DNA of 64,000 nt from Erwinia oleae (GTDB lineage Bacteria; Pseudomonadota; Gammaproteobacteria; Enterobacterales; Enterobacteriaceae). Position 1 is the first letter of the stretch; each line of letters opens with the position of its first letter. The notes beneath the pieces were generated by a model. It was not told where the DNA came from. It saw nothing but the letters and a program-made list of their open reading frames with translations, and did not search any database. Position numbers and translations under genes: made by a program. Shown piece after piece: positions 37,597-46,807 of this stretch. The stretch lies in the NCBI RefSeq assembly GCF_000770305.1, contig NZ_JNVB01000006.1, positions 1-64,000 of the forward strand, read 5' to 3'.

Positions 37597-40051
37597 TCCA
37601 CTTAACGCCCTGTGCGCCTGATAAATCTAATGTCGATTCGCAAAGCCGTTCTGAAGCATCTGAAATAAAAATTGACGGGTGAAGTTTGTCCACATCAATA
37701 CTGAACTCGCCCTGTTCATCGGTGACGGTTTTGCCGATGTGATTATGGACAGACGTGTTGGCAAGCAACTGCCCCTGTGCCGAACGCAGCCGACCGAATA
37801 CCGTCACGCGCTGTTTAACCTCTGGGGTCATCACCACTACGTTGCCGGGATAGAGCGTAAAACTCTGCTGGCGACCCTTCAGGATGTCATAACTTGCCAT
37901 TGAGTTGCGATCGTTCATCAACTCAACCTGATAATGCTGATAGGGCGACAGCGGAATGTAATTATTAACGCCGTCGATTTTGAAACGTTGTCCGTTGACG
38001 CGTGCGGTTAATGAACCGTCCGTTAGAGCTGTTTCGACAATAACGCCGGAACCGCTCCCGCTGTTGGCGCCGCTCATGGCAAAATTTTTGCCGCTGAACG
38101 CCGTTTCGCCGTGGGCCACAAGGTTAGTATTAACATAACCTCGCGCCGAACTATTCACGTTCAGCGAGCCGCTGGCCTGTTTCGCCTGAAAGTTGGCATA
38201 GGCGCTGCCGCTCAGCGTTTTATCGAGGCCGGTATCACCGCCGATCGCTCTGGCAATATTGACACCCGTTGCGTTAATAATGCCTTCTTTATGCGTCTGG
38301 CTGGCGCTGACATTGGCCGTTGTATAGCCGTTTTGATGCGACATGCCCACGCCAAGGGCTTTACCGAGCGGCATTGAGAAATCAAAGGCAAGGTATTTCC
38401 CGCTACTGTCACTGTTTTGGTAACGATAGCGTTGCATTCCCATACGCATTGAAAGGTTGCCATACCGGCCTGAGAAAAGAGACTGGCTATAGTCCAGATT
38501 ATGCCAGGCATTGTTATGCTTTCGGTCGCGGTGATAACTGACGTTAACAACGCCTGCTTTCGGCAGCAGCCTGCGCAGATTCAGCGTGCCGCCTACGGCG
38601 AACTCATTACTGGCATCAAATGATAACGATTTGCCCTGCGTGCTTTTTTCATGGCTGGCCCAGACGCTGAACTGGCTGTTAATGGACACATTACCGCTAA
38701 GCATGGCGCGCGTTGAGCGGTCAGTTGCGCTCAGCGTTTGCATGGTAATGCTGGCGTTTTCATACAGCGGCATCGTAAGGGTGCTTTCCGCTACGCCGAC
38801 GTTTGCAAACCCCCAGGCGCTGAACGTCCAGTCAATAACCTGCCACAGCGACAATTGCGATGAGGCGGAAGCACCGGCTATCCATGTCTTGTCGTCGGTT
38901 TTGCTGCTGCTGTCCTGCCAGCCTTCACGCTTGAGCAGCCCGCCCCAGGTTTGCCACAGGAGTTTAGGTGTGCCGATCCCGCGACGTAGAAAATGTTTCT
39001 TGAGCTGCTGCCTGGTGGTGGAAACCCGTTTGCCGTCAACGATGATCTCAACATCAACGGCATAGTCGCCCCACGGCAGAGCACGGGTATCCACCTCAAA
39101 ACTGCCCATCGGGAAATTCTGGATTGAGAGGAGTTTTCCGTCGCGTTTAATATGCACTTCGCCGGCAGCGGGCAGGAAAACCTCAATCGGTATCAGGGAT
39201 TGTCCTTCAATCCTGTTACGCGACGCGGCGTGATTACCCATTGAGACACCAAGAACCTTACCGCCGTTGATGCCCGATACGTTGCCCAGCGACTGGAGAT
39301 CCCAGCTATCGGCCATGCCGGTTGCGAAGCGATAGCCACCCACGTCGCGTTCATAGATGGCGCGAGAAAGGAAGGCGTCGTAATTTTTATCATCCGTGCC
39401 GTAGACCGAACCATTCACATTAAAATGATCTTCGCCCTTACTTAGCAGGCTGTTGAGTGAAAGGTAGCCATTGGTATTTGATTGCTGATGGCTGTGCCAT
39501 GAATTGTACAGGCCCGTGTCCCAGGCGATTGTACCGGTAAAATCTTGCACGGTAGCAGCATTAAGCAGAGTGTGACGCGGGCGCTCCCGCCTGCTCAAGG
39601 CATTTTTTTGAACAATAAGCCGTATCGTCAGACTTTTCAGATCGAGATGAAGCGTTGCGCCCGGGGCGACGGCAATATTGAGATCGTTGTTAAATTCAAC
39701 GCTCTTCAGCGCGGCGAGCTGCGTGGTGATCTCCTCTGTCAGCTTTGCACCCTGCGGATTCTCAATGGTTTCTACCTGTGCAATGCGAAACTGAGCGTTA
39801 TGAAGCACCAACATGACGTTGGCGACTTTCTGATTATTCTCTGTTTGATTGCCTTCAAGAGACAGCATCACCGGGATCGCCACCCCTTCCTGTAAAGCCT
39901 GTCGGAACGCACCGGGAATAAGAATATTTTTAATACGTACCGGATCGATCGCAGCATTATTTGCCGCCGTATTACCCTTAAGGGGAATACAGGCAGACAA
40001 GCTCACCATCACTAAGTGGAAATAAGAGACATTAAACTGATTCCTGAGCAT
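37562..40051 (-). CDS. ecpC: ECP pilus outer-membrane usher EcpC
   Basis: 829 residues. Short N-terminal domain, an alternative-type usher barrel (~200-640: YLSLN, FLPAAGEVH..RDGKLLS.QNF.MG..EVDTR.LP.G.Y.V.VE) and a C-terminal region with LSPY.HY.VEL, LYPGNVVV..PEVKQ.VTV.GR. The signal region contains LSAC at residues 18-21, which resembles a lipobox, unlike the ordinary signal of E. coli EcpC. It exports and assembles EcpA and EcpD. Confidence 0.93.
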   Translation of the reverse strand: MLRNQFNVSYFHLVMVSLSACIPLKGNTAANNAAIDPVRIKNILIPGAFRQALQEGVAIPVMLSLEGNQTENNQKVANVMLVLHNAQFRIAQVETIENPQGAKLTEEITTQLAALKSVEFNNDLNIAVAPGATLHLDLKSLTIRLIVQKNALSRRERPRHTLLNAATVQDFTGTIAWDTGLYNSWHSHQQSNTNGYLSLNSLLSKGEDHFNVNGSVYGTDDKNYDAFLSRAIYERDVGGYRFATGMADSWDLQSLGNVSGINGGKVLGVSMGNHAASRNRIEGQSLIPIEVFLPAAGEVHIKRDGKLLSIQNFPMGSFEVDTRALPWGDYAVDVEIIVDGKRVSTTRQQLKKHFLRRGIGTPKLLWQTWGGLLKREGWQDSSSKTDDKTWIAGASASSQLSLWQVIDWTFSAWGFANVGVAESTLTMPLYENASITMQTLSATDRSTRAMLSGNVSINSQFSVWASHEKSTQGKSLSFDASNEFAVGGTLNLRRLLPKAGVVNVSYHRDRKHNNAWHNLDYSQSLFSGRYGNLSMRMGMQRYRYQNSDSSGKYLAFDFSMPLGKALGVGMSHQNGYTTANVSASQTHKEGIINATGVNIARAIGGDTGLDKTLSGSAYANFQAKQASGSLNVNSSARGYVNTNLVAHGETAFSGKNFAMSGANSGSGSGVIVETALTDGSLTARVNGQRFKIDGVNNYIPLSPYQHYQVELMNDRNSMASYDILKGRQQSFTLYPGNVVVMTPEVKQRVTVFGRLRSAQGQLLANTSVHNHIGKTVTDEQGEFSIDVDKLHPSIFISDASERLCESTLDLSGAQGVKWIGEIICENKAS

Positions 40052-40089
40052 ACCCGCATTCCCTTAGCAAGTGATGACTTAGGTAACAT

Positions 40090-40758
40090 TTACTTTACAG
40101 AAATAAACTCGTTACCGTGCCATATAGCAATTCGCGATTGTTTTCTTTTTACATCAACACGAGTGAAAGCACGATTGTCGCCAGGCATTATGTTGTGTTT
40201 CTCTCTGCATTCAGGCTGTCCATTTTTTGGATGCAGGCAAGGGCCGTAAGCAATTAACCGGAAAGAGACATTCCCGTTATTGATAACTTTTTCACCGGTG
40301 AATTTCCAGGAGAAATTTTCTTGTCGTGGCGTAACAACCAGAATTGTGCCAATTCGCACCGAAGTGGTCGCAATTGCGTTTTTTTGAGAAGATGAAACAC
40401 TGTCATCCGTTAAAGCTTGCTCGGTCCAGTAAATTCTATAATAGCGCTCTTTGTCATCATTTGGACCGTTATAATAAAAACGAACGATGTCGCTTGACTG
40501 TGGTTGCAATAAGATTCGCGAAGGCGTCATTAATAATTCATCAGGTGTTTCTGTTTGAATTATATTACCTCCCTTTTGCGGGGAGCTGAGTCGTGCAACT
40601 TCTACGCTGACCATACGTGCCGAATGCGCGGTATTTTTTATCTCTTTGGCAACCGCGTGGGTTGTTGGAAAAATAAATGAGGTTACCTCTCCAACGTCTA
40701 TTGCTTTTAAAGGGAAAGGTATAACAAAGAAAAAAAATACAAAAAAATAGCGAAGCAC
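40090..40758 (-). CDS. ecpB: ECP pilus chaperone EcpB
   Basis: 222 residues, the E. coli length, with a GTG start at 40758 and AAAGGA eight bases upstream. Signal peptide MLRYFFVFFFFVIPFPLKA, chaperone domain with MTPSRILLQPQSSDIVRFYYNGPNDDKERYYRI in the strands that bind pilins. Probably serves the major pilin EcpA. Confidence 0.93.
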   Translation of the reverse strand: MLRYFFVFFFFVIPFPLKAIDVGEVTSFIFPTTHAVAKEIKNTAHSARMVSVEVARLSSPQKGGNIIQTETPDELLMTPSRILLQPQSSDIVRFYYNGPNDDKERYYRIYWTEQALTDDSVSSSQKNAIATTSVRIGTILVVTPRQENFSWKFTGEKVINNGNVSFRLIAYGPCLHPKNGQPECREKHNIMPGDNRAFTRVDVKRKQSRIAIWHGNEFISVK

Positions 40759-40777
40759 GATGTCATTCCTTTGGAAA

Positions 40778-40798
40778 CGCTGCCGTCGTCAGGCAGCG
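40778..40798 (-). terminator. Hairpin between ecpA and ecpB
   Basis: A 7-bp stem (40778-40784 with 40792-40798) and a 7-nt loop just after ecpA, with a weak T tail on the - strand. Such a partial terminator would let the major pilin mRNA exceed that of the assembly genes. Confidence 0.5.
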
Positions 40799-40814
40799 CT
40801 GTATCCATGATTAA

Positions 40815-41399
40815 TTATGCGGTGGTCCAGGTGGCCAGGAATTCTACCTTAACATCACCGGTCCATACACCATCAGGTAACTCTTCCATGTTGGTCAAGG
40901 GCGCCGTACCATCAGAGGCGCTGGTAATATTGAACGTGAAATTTTCCTGTGCGCTGCTGCGACCAGTCGTTTTGTAAATACTGGCAAGATTAAACAGGTT
41001 GCCGCCGTTGATATTCTTCTTTGTATCAAGAATGGTGGTATAGGACGCCTTATCAAGGGCTATACCATTCCACATAACGCCAACTTCCAGCGTGGAGGGA
41101 TCTGAACCAAGAAAGCTTAACGTGCTGGAAAGTACTTTTGATTCAAGAGAAAAATCCTTCGCGTCAGCATTGCCTTCAATAGTAACGTCAAATAATCCTT
41201 TTTGCGTGTTAAAGCCTGCCAGGCCGGCCGCATAGTCAAATGTCAGGCTTCCCACCGGCGTAACAACCAGTTTACTGGTAGTATCTTTTTTGGCCGTTGC
41301 AGACCAGGTTGCCACGGAAATCGCAGTATGTTCGGCTGCATAGGTGAAAGTACTAAAAGTTAATGCAACGACAGACAATAAAAGAGAGGTTCTTTTCAT
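40815..41399 (-). CDS. ecpA: E. coli common pilus-type major pilin EcpA
   Basis: 194 residues. Signal peptide of ~21 residues ending TFTYA. The mature part holds the conserved block WSATAKKDTTSKLVVTP.GSL.F.YA, GFN.QKGLFDV.IEG, GGNL, and the C-terminal LP.G.W.GDV.V.F.ATW, the hallmarks of EcpA. First gene of ecpABCDE. The LuxR-type regulator gene ecpR, which precedes ecpA in E. coli, is not found upstream; bcp comes next. Confidence 0.95.
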   Translation of the reverse strand: MKRTSLLLSVVALTFSTFTYAAEHTAISVATWSATAKKDTTSKLVVTPVGSLTFDYAAGLAGFNTQKGLFDVTIEGNADAKDFSLESKVLSSTLSFLGSDPSTLEVGVMWNGIALDKASYTTILDTKKNINGGNLFNLASIYKTTGRSSAQENFTFNITSASDGTAPLTNMEELPDGVWTGDVKVEFLATWTTA

Positions 41400-41725
41400 T
41401 TTTAAATCCTTTTGAATAACAGTCCAGTTGTGAGGAAAAAAATCTTTTTCTCGATATTTTCAAGTATTATAAATCAGTACTATCTAATAGCAATACGTTA
41501 CGCCATATTTTTTTGTTATTTACCCGATGAGTGTATTTCTTGTGTAAATTCAATGGCGTTGGGGAGTTTTTTTGAACTAATGACTATGTTAGGCCAGGTT
41601 TTTATTAAAAAAAATAATATAATAACCATCAGGTGTTTAATATTTTGATTGTCTGGCCGCTTTATATATAAATTTATCCAGAAATACCGCAACAAAAAAC
41701 GTATCGTTAAAAAGTTGTTGTCCGT
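41400..41725. other. AT-rich ecpA upstream region without ecpR
   Basis: 326 nt, strongly AT-rich, with many T and A runs that would suit H-NS binding. It must contain the ecp promoter. No coding frame resembling EcpR is present, and only one AGGAA (TTCCT on the - strand) near the ecpA end was seen. Confidence 0.45.
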
Positions 41726-41756
41726 AAAAAGGCTTAACAGATTACTCCGTTAAGCC
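41726..41756 (-). terminator. Terminator of the gcvR-bcp transcript
   Basis: An 8-bp stem (41731-41738 with 41749-41756) and a 10-nt loop; the adjacent A run gives a U tract on the - strand after bcp. Confidence 0.75.
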
Positions 41757-41800
41757 CATTGCAGCGTTATGCGGTTTTTTAAACCCGCTTTCTTCCTGAA

Positions 41801-42268
41801 TTATGCCTGCTGTAGCCAGGCCATAACGATATCGTGGTGATCGCTGGTTTTGAATTCATCAAACACCTTCTCGACTTTACCATCCGTGCCAATCAGAAAG
41901 CTGATACGGTGGATGCCATCGTAGGTTTTCCCCATAAAGGTTTTTTCGCCCCAGATGCCAAACTGCTCGCAGACCTGATGATCTTCATCAGAGAGCAGGG
42001 TGAAATTCAGCAGCTCTTTCTCAACGAAGCGCGAAAGCTTTTCAGGCTTGTCCGTGCTGATGCCCAGCACCTCAACACCTGCTTTTTTCAGCTCGTCCAT
42101 GCTGTCGCGCAGGCCGCACGCCTGTACGGTGCACCCCGGCGTCATCGCTTTTGGATAGAAATAGACCAAAACGCGCTGTCCCTGGAAGTCGGTTAAATTT
42201 ACCTGTTCGCCATCCTGATCGGGCAAGCTAAATTTCGGTGCAACATCACCGGCTTTCAGTGGATTCAT
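41801..42268 (-). CDS. bcp: Thiol peroxidase Bcp (peroxiredoxin)
   Basis: 155 residues from the ATG at 42268 with GGAGAG upstream; the longer frame to 42379 runs into gcvR. The peroxidatic Cys is in YPKAMTPGCTVQACGLRD (~45), the second Cys five residues later as in Bcp. It reduces H2O2 and organic peroxides using thioredoxin. It overlaps gcvR by 23 nt. Confidence 0.97.
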   Translation of the reverse strand: MNPLKAGDVAPKFSLPDQDGEQVNLTDFQGQRVLVYFYPKAMTPGCTVQACGLRDSMDELKKAGVEVLGISTDKPEKLSRFVEKELLNFTLLSDEDHQVCEQFGIWGEKTFMGKTYDGIHRISFLIGTDGKVEKVFDEFKTSDHHDIVMAWLQQA

Positions 42269-42836
42269 CACAACTCTCCATTTTTTCATCATGCTGTGGA
42301 TACGTAACGACGCTGATAGTGCCTTGCGCATGCAGTTCTGTACATAGCTCGTTAAACGCCTGCTCAATAAATGATGCATCCTGGCGAGCCGGGCTATGGG
42401 CCGTTATTTGAATATAGAGCAAGGCAGGCTGATTTTCAGCCGGTTGCGTGCGAGAAACCAGTTCCGCAACGTTCATTTGGTGCGAATCGAACAGATCGGT
42501 AAAGCGTTCAATAATGTGTGGCGAGTCGGTTACCTCAACCTGCACCCACACCGTGGCGGGCATCGGCGGCCGTTCGCGAAAGGCGGTGCGCTTCATTACA
42601 ATCAGCAGTTCCAGCTCGGCGCCCTTGAGCGGCAGCGTTGATTCAATCAGCGTGATGGCGTTCCAACTGCCGGAAAGCAGCATAATAAAGGTGAATTCGT
42701 CGCCGAGCATGGCGAGGCGGCTGTCTTCAATATTACAACCGCAGCTGCTGACATGACGGGTAATGGTATTAACAATACCCGGACGATCAACGCCGAGCGC
42801 GGTGATAACCAAATGATGTTGCTCTGACTGCGGCAA
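42246..42836 (-). CDS. gcvR: Glycine cleavage system transcriptional repressor GcvR
   Basis: 196 residues with two ACT domains: HHLVITALGVDRPGIVNTITRHVSSCGCNIEDSRLAMLG (start of the first, ~7) and VEVTDSPHIIERFTDLFDSHQMNVAEL (second, ~100). It has no DNA-binding domain; it acts by binding GcvA and is relieved by glycine. Divergent from dapA, as in E. coli. Confidence 0.95.
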   Translation of the reverse strand: MPQSEQHHLVITALGVDRPGIVNTITRHVSSCGCNIEDSRLAMLGDEFTFIMLLSGSWNAITLIESTLPLKGAELELLIVMKRTAFRERPPMPATVWVQVEVTDSPHIIERFTDLFDSHQMNVAELVSRTQPAENQPALLYIQITAHSPARQDASFIEQAFNELCTELHAQGTISVVTYPQHDEKMESCDESTESR

Positions 42837-42994
42837 AATGATGCTTCCTGTCCGTCATGATGATTAGCAAATATGATAACGCTAAGGTAAACATAAAAAA
42901 TACCCTGTGCCAAGGGGCCGCGCGGCCTTGTCCGCTTGCTTTTCAATAGCCGTCAAACGTACCATGAAGCACTTGTTTGTGGAGGGGATGGCTA

Positions 42995-43873
42995 ATGTTC
43001 ACGGGAAGTATTGTTGCACTCGTTACGCCGATGGATGAGAAAGGGTATGTCTGCCGGGCGAGCTTAAAAAAACTGATCGATTATCATGTTGCCAGCGGAA
43101 CGGCAGCAATTGTCTCGGTAGGAACAACGGGTGAATCCGCTACGTTAAGCCATGATGAACATGGCGATGTGGTGATGCTGACGCTGGAGCTGGCCGATGG
43201 CCGCATCCCGGTCATTGCCGGAACCGGTGCAAATGCCACCGCCGAGGGCATCTCGCTGACCAGACGATTCGAAAACAGCGGCGTGGTGGGTTGTCTGACC
43301 GTCACGCCGTACTACAATCGTCCCACGCAGGAAGGGCTGTATCAGCACTTCAAAGCCATTGCCGAAAGTACCGACCTGCCGCAGATGCTGTATAATGTGC
43401 CGTCCCGCACCGGCTGCGACATGCTGCCGGAAACCGTTGGCCGTCTGTCAAAAATCAAAAATATTATCGGTATTAAAGAGGCAACCGGGAACTTATCGCG
43501 GGTTAGTCAGATCCAAGAGCTGGTTGATGAGACATTCGTTCTTGTCAGCGGCGACGACGCCTCCGCCCTCGACTTTATGCAGTTAGGCGGTCATGGCGTT
43601 ATCTCCGTGACGGCAAACGTTGCCGCACGCGAGATGGCGCAGCTCTGCGAACTGGCACAACAGCGTAATTTTGTGGAAGCACGTCGCCTGAACCAGCGCC
43701 TGATGCACCTCCATCAGAAGCTGTTTATCGAGCCTAATCCTGTACCGGTCAAATGGGCGGCTAAACAGTTAGGATTAATTGCAACCGATACGATGCGTTT
43801 ACCTATGACGCCGCTGACAGCAGCGGGACGTCCGGTTGTTGAGCAGGCGCTCCAAAAAGCTGGCCTGCTTTAA
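42995..43873 (+). CDS. dapA: 4-hydroxy-tetrahydrodipicolinate synthase
   Basis: 292 residues from the ATG at 42995 with GGAGGGG upstream, the E. coli length. TIM barrel with GTTGES (~43-48), [14 protein letters not shown] (~106-119) and the Schiff-base Lys in GIKEATGN (~161). It condenses pyruvate with aspartate semialdehyde, the first step of lysine and diaminopimelate synthesis. bamC follows 15 nt after the stop. Confidence 0.97.
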   Translation: MFTGSIVALVTPMDEKGYVCRASLKKLIDYHVASGTAAIVSVGTTGESATLSHDEHGDVVMLTLELADGRIPVIAGTGANATAEGISLTRRFENSGVVGCLTVTPYYNRPTQEGLYQHFKAIAESTDLPQMLYNVPSRTGCDMLPETVGRLSKIKNIIGIKEATGNLSRVSQIQELVDETFVLVSGDDASALDFMQLGGHGVISVTANVAAREMAQLCELAQQRNFVEARRLNQRLMHLHQKLFIEPNPVPVKWAAKQLGLIATDTMRLPMTPLTAAGRPVVEQALQKAGLL

Positions 43874-43888
43874 ATTTAGGGAGAAGTA

Positions 43889-44923
43889 ATGGCTTACTCA
43901 GTACAAAAGTCCGCTGTCGCAAAGGTGGTAGGGCTTTCCGTTGTGATGCTGCTGGCGGCATGTTCCAGCGACCAGCGCTATAAGCGCCAGGTCAGCGGTG
44001 ACGAATCCTACCTTCAGGCCGCAGACGTTAGCGATCTACACGCCCCTGCGGGCATGGTACTTCCGCTGCAAAATGGTGAATATGACGTTCCTGACGTTAA
44101 CAGCAAAGGCGCGGTTGGCAAGCAGTTAGACATTCGTCCGCCCGCTCAGCCGCTGGCGCTGATGAACGGCGCGCGCACTCAGTTTGCCGGTAACTCAGGC
44201 GTGCTGCTGCTGGATAACGCTCGCAATGGCACTTTGTGGCCGCAGGTAGTTGATGTGGTACAGCAACGAAACTACCCCATTGCCAGCCGCACTGACGCCA
44301 GCCAGACGCTGACCACGGACTGGGTGCAGTGGAATCGCGCCGATGAAGATCATCAGTATCGCGGACGCTATCAAATCAACGTGCAGCAGCAGGGTTATCA
44401 GCAGGCGCTGAGCGTCAAGCTGCTGGAACTGCAACAGGAAAACAGTGCGGTAACTTCGCCGGTTCAGCTTCAGCGCTACACCGCGCAGATGTTGAATGAA
44501 CTAAGCAGCGGCCTGGATAAGATTGAGACCAGTCGTGAAAACGCCGCAGCACACCGCAGCGCCACGCAGATTGACGTGCAGAGCGGTGCTGATGAAACCG
44601 GTCTGCCTGCGCTGATCGTGCGGGCGCCGTTCAACACCGTTTGGGAACGTCTGCCGCAGGCGCTGCCGCGCGTGGGGATGGAGGTGACCGACAGCAACCG
44701 TTCTCAGGGCAGCCTGAACGTGACCTATAAAGCGCCGGGTAGCGATACCTGGGACGAGCTGGGCGCGAAAGATCCTGAGCTGGTCAACGGTGACTACAAA
44801 CTTCAGGTCGGCGATCTGGATAACCGCAGCAGCCTGCAATTCCTTGACCCGAAAGGTCATACGCTTACGCAGTCGCAAAACGACGCGCTGGTGGCCGTAT
44901 TCCAGGCCGCCTTCAGTAAGTAA
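43889..44923 (+). CDS. bamC: Outer-membrane assembly lipoprotein BamC
   Basis: 344 residues. Lipoprotein signal with LLAAC (Cys25), an unstructured segment that binds BamD, and two helix-grip domains (~100-215 and ~225-344, with PF.T.W..L..AL..VGM.V...NRSQG.L.V.Y). Part of the BAM complex that inserts outer-membrane beta-barrels. The formation of a dapA-bamC operon is as in E. coli. Confidence 0.96.
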   Translation: MAYSVQKSAVAKVVGLSVVMLLAACSSDQRYKRQVSGDESYLQAADVSDLHAPAGMVLPLQNGEYDVPDVNSKGAVGKQLDIRPPAQPLALMNGARTQFAGNSGVLLLDNARNGTLWPQVVDVVQQRNYPIASRTDASQTLTTDWVQWNRADEDHQYRGRYQINVQQQGYQQALSVKLLELQQENSAVTSPVQLQRYTAQMLNELSSGLDKIETSRENAAAHRSATQIDVQSGADETGLPALIVRAPFNTVWERLPQALPRVGMEVTDSNRSQGSLNVTYKAPGSDTWDELGAKDPELVNGDYKLQVGDLDNRSSLQFLDPKGHTLTQSQNDALVAVFQAAFSK

Positions 44924-44929
44924 TATCAG

Positions 44930-44955
44930 AGGCCGGAGCATCTCCGGCCTTTTTT
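44930..44955 (+). terminator. Terminator after bamC
   Basis: A 9-bp stem (44930-44938 with 44942-44950), a 3-nt loop and a T run. Confidence 0.9.
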
Positions 44956-44965
44956 ATTCTCTGAC

Positions 44966-44981
44966 GCGTAAACGATTGCTT
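44966..44981. promoter_or_regulatory. PurR-like operator upstream of purC
   Basis: GCGTAAACGATTGCTT matches the PurR consensus in 12 of 16 positions around the central CG. It lies about 20 nt before a possible -10 box TATAGA (45001-45006), in front of purC, a known PurR target in E. coli. Confidence 0.6.
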
Positions 44982-45089
44982 CGGTTTTTTCGCCGCAGAT
45001 TATAGACTATTCGCCTCGACAGATTGCTTCTTGTTGCCGTGATGGCGAAGCGAAATACGCAGAATATTTTATGTTTGGAGTTTAAGAAG

Positions 45090-45803
45090 ATGAAAAAACA
45101 AGCTGAGTTGTATCGCGGTAAAGCGAAAACCGTTTACAGCACCGATAACCCGGATCTGCTGGTTCTCGAATTCCGTAACGATACGTCAGCGCTGGACGGT
45201 GAGCGTATCGAACAGTTTGATCGCAAGGGAATGATTAATAATAAATTTAATTATTTTATTATGACCAGACTTCAGGAAGCGGGCATCCCCACGCAGATGG
45301 AAGCGCTGCTTTCTGATAACGAAGCGCTGGTGAAAAAGCTGGATATGGTGCCGGTGGAGTGTGTGGTGCGCAATCGCGCGGCAGGCTCGCTGGTGAAGCG
45401 CCTGGGCGTTGAAGAGGGCATGGTGCTCAATCCGCCGCTGTTCGATCTGTTCCTGAAAGACGATGCCAAACACGATCCGATGGTCAACGACTCCTATTGC
45501 GAGACCTTCGGCTGGGTGAGTAAAGAGAACCTGACGCGCATGCGCGAACTGACCTACAAAGCCAACGAGGTTTTAAGCGCGCTTTTTGATGACGCCGGTC
45601 TGATCCTCGTCGACTTCAAGCTGGAGTTTGGCCTGTTCAATGGCGAAGTGGTGCTGGGTGACGAGTTCTCGCCGGATGGCGCGCGTCTCTGGGACAAAGC
45701 AACGCTCAATAAGATGGATAAGGATCGCTACCGCCAAAGCCTTGGCGGCCTGATCGAGGCCTATGAGGAAGTAGCAACTCGTCTTGGCGTGAAGCTGGAC
45801 TGA
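45090..45803 (+). CDS. purC: Phosphoribosylaminoimidazole-succinocarboxamide synthase
   Basis: 237 residues from the ATG at 45090 with GGAG upstream, the E. coli length; the longer frame from 45024 crosses the promoter area. [10 protein letters not shown] at the N-terminus, [15 protein letters not shown] (~87-101) and LVDFKLEFG (~170-178). It joins aspartate to CAIR with ATP. Confidence 0.97.
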   Translation: MKKQAELYRGKAKTVYSTDNPDLLVLEFRNDTSALDGERIEQFDRKGMINNKFNYFIMTRLQEAGIPTQMEALLSDNEALVKKLDMVPVECVVRNRAAGSLVKRLGVEEGMVLNPPLFDLFLKDDAKHDPMVNDSYCETFGWVSKENLTRMRELTYKANEVLSALFDDAGLILVDFKLEFGLFNGEVVLGDEFSPDGARLWDKATLNKMDKDRYRQSLGGLIEAYEEVATRLGVKLD

Positions 45804-45809
45804 CTCTCT

Positions 45810-45838
45810 GCGCTACGGCTCGCGGTCGTAGCGCCTTT
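45810..45838 (+). terminator. Terminator after purC
   Basis: An 8-bp stem (45810-45817 with 45827-45834), a 9-nt loop and a short T run. Confidence 0.75.
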
Positions 45839-45946
45839 TCCTGCCTGTTCAAATCCCCCCTTTATCATGCCGGGGCTGGTGCAGTGACCCCGCGACGTCT
45901 AAAATTACCCCATCTGCCGCTTTGCGGTCTCAACAAGGAGTAATGT

Positions 45947-46804
45947 ATGCGTTGGCAAGGGCGCCGCGAAAGCGACAATGTCGAAGATCGTCGAAATGAA
46001 CCGGGCACCGTCGGCGGTGGTCGGATGCGTATTCCGCGCGGTAAAGGCGGCATCGTGCTGCTGATCGTGGTGATGGTGGCGGGCTACTATGGATACGACC
46101 TGACGCCGCTGTTAACCGGCGAGACGGGGGGATCGCAATCCGTCCAGCAACAGCGCGTTGATCCGCAGCAGGACGACGAGGCGGCGAAATTTACTAAAGT
46201 GATCCTGGCGACGACGGAAGACACCTGGCAGAAAATTTTCCAGCAGATGGGCAAAACCTATACCGCGCCGAAACTGGTGATGTATCGCGGTGCCACGCGA
46301 ACCGGTTGCGGCACCGGCCAGTCGGTGATGGGGCCGTTCTATTGTCCGTCCGACAGCACGGTTTATATCGACCTCTCGTTCTATGATGAGATGAAAAACA
46401 AGCTCGGCGCCGACGGCGATTTTGCGCAGGGTTACGTGATTGCTCATGAAGTTGGACACCACGTGCAGCGGCTGATGGGCATTGAATCGAAGGTTCGCCA
46501 GATGCAGCAGGGCGCCAGCCAGACGCAGGTTAATCAGCTTTCGGTGAAAATGGAGCTTCAGGCCGACTGCTTTGCCGGCGTCTGGGGCCACTATATGCAG
46601 CAAGAAAAAGTGCTGGAACCGGGCGATCTGAACGAGGCGTTAAACGCCGCCGAAGCGATCGGTGACGATCGCCTGCAACAGCAAAGTCAGGGCCGCGTGG
46701 TGCCGGACAGCTTTACGCACGGCACGTCGCAACAGCGTTATGACTGGTTCAAAAAAGGTTACGACAGCGGGAATCCTGGCCAGTGCAACACCTTTGCAGG
46801 CTAA
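45947..46804 (+). CDS. ypfJ: YpfJ-family putative zinc metalloprotease
   Basis: 285 residues. N-terminal [11 protein letters not shown], one TM helix ([16 protein letters not shown], ~35-50), then the putative neutral zinc peptidase domain with AHEVGHHVQ (~165), [16 protein letters not shown] before it and [12 protein letters not shown] after it. Cleavage targets are unknown. tmcA starts 3 nt after the stop. Confidence 0.93.
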   Translation: MRWQGRRESDNVEDRRNEPGTVGGGRMRIPRGKGGIVLLIVVMVAGYYGYDLTPLLTGETGGSQSVQQQRVDPQQDDEAAKFTKVILATTEDTWQKIFQQMGKTYTAPKLVMYRGATRTGCGTGQSVMGPFYCPSDSTVYIDLSFYDEMKNKLGADGDFAQGYVIAHEVGHHVQRLMGIESKVRQMQQGASQTQVNQLSVKMELQADCFAGVWGHYMQQEKVLEPGDLNEALNAAEAIGDDRLQQQSQGRVVPDSFTHGTSQQRYDWFKKGYDSGNPGQCNTFAG

Positions 46805-46807
46805 GCG

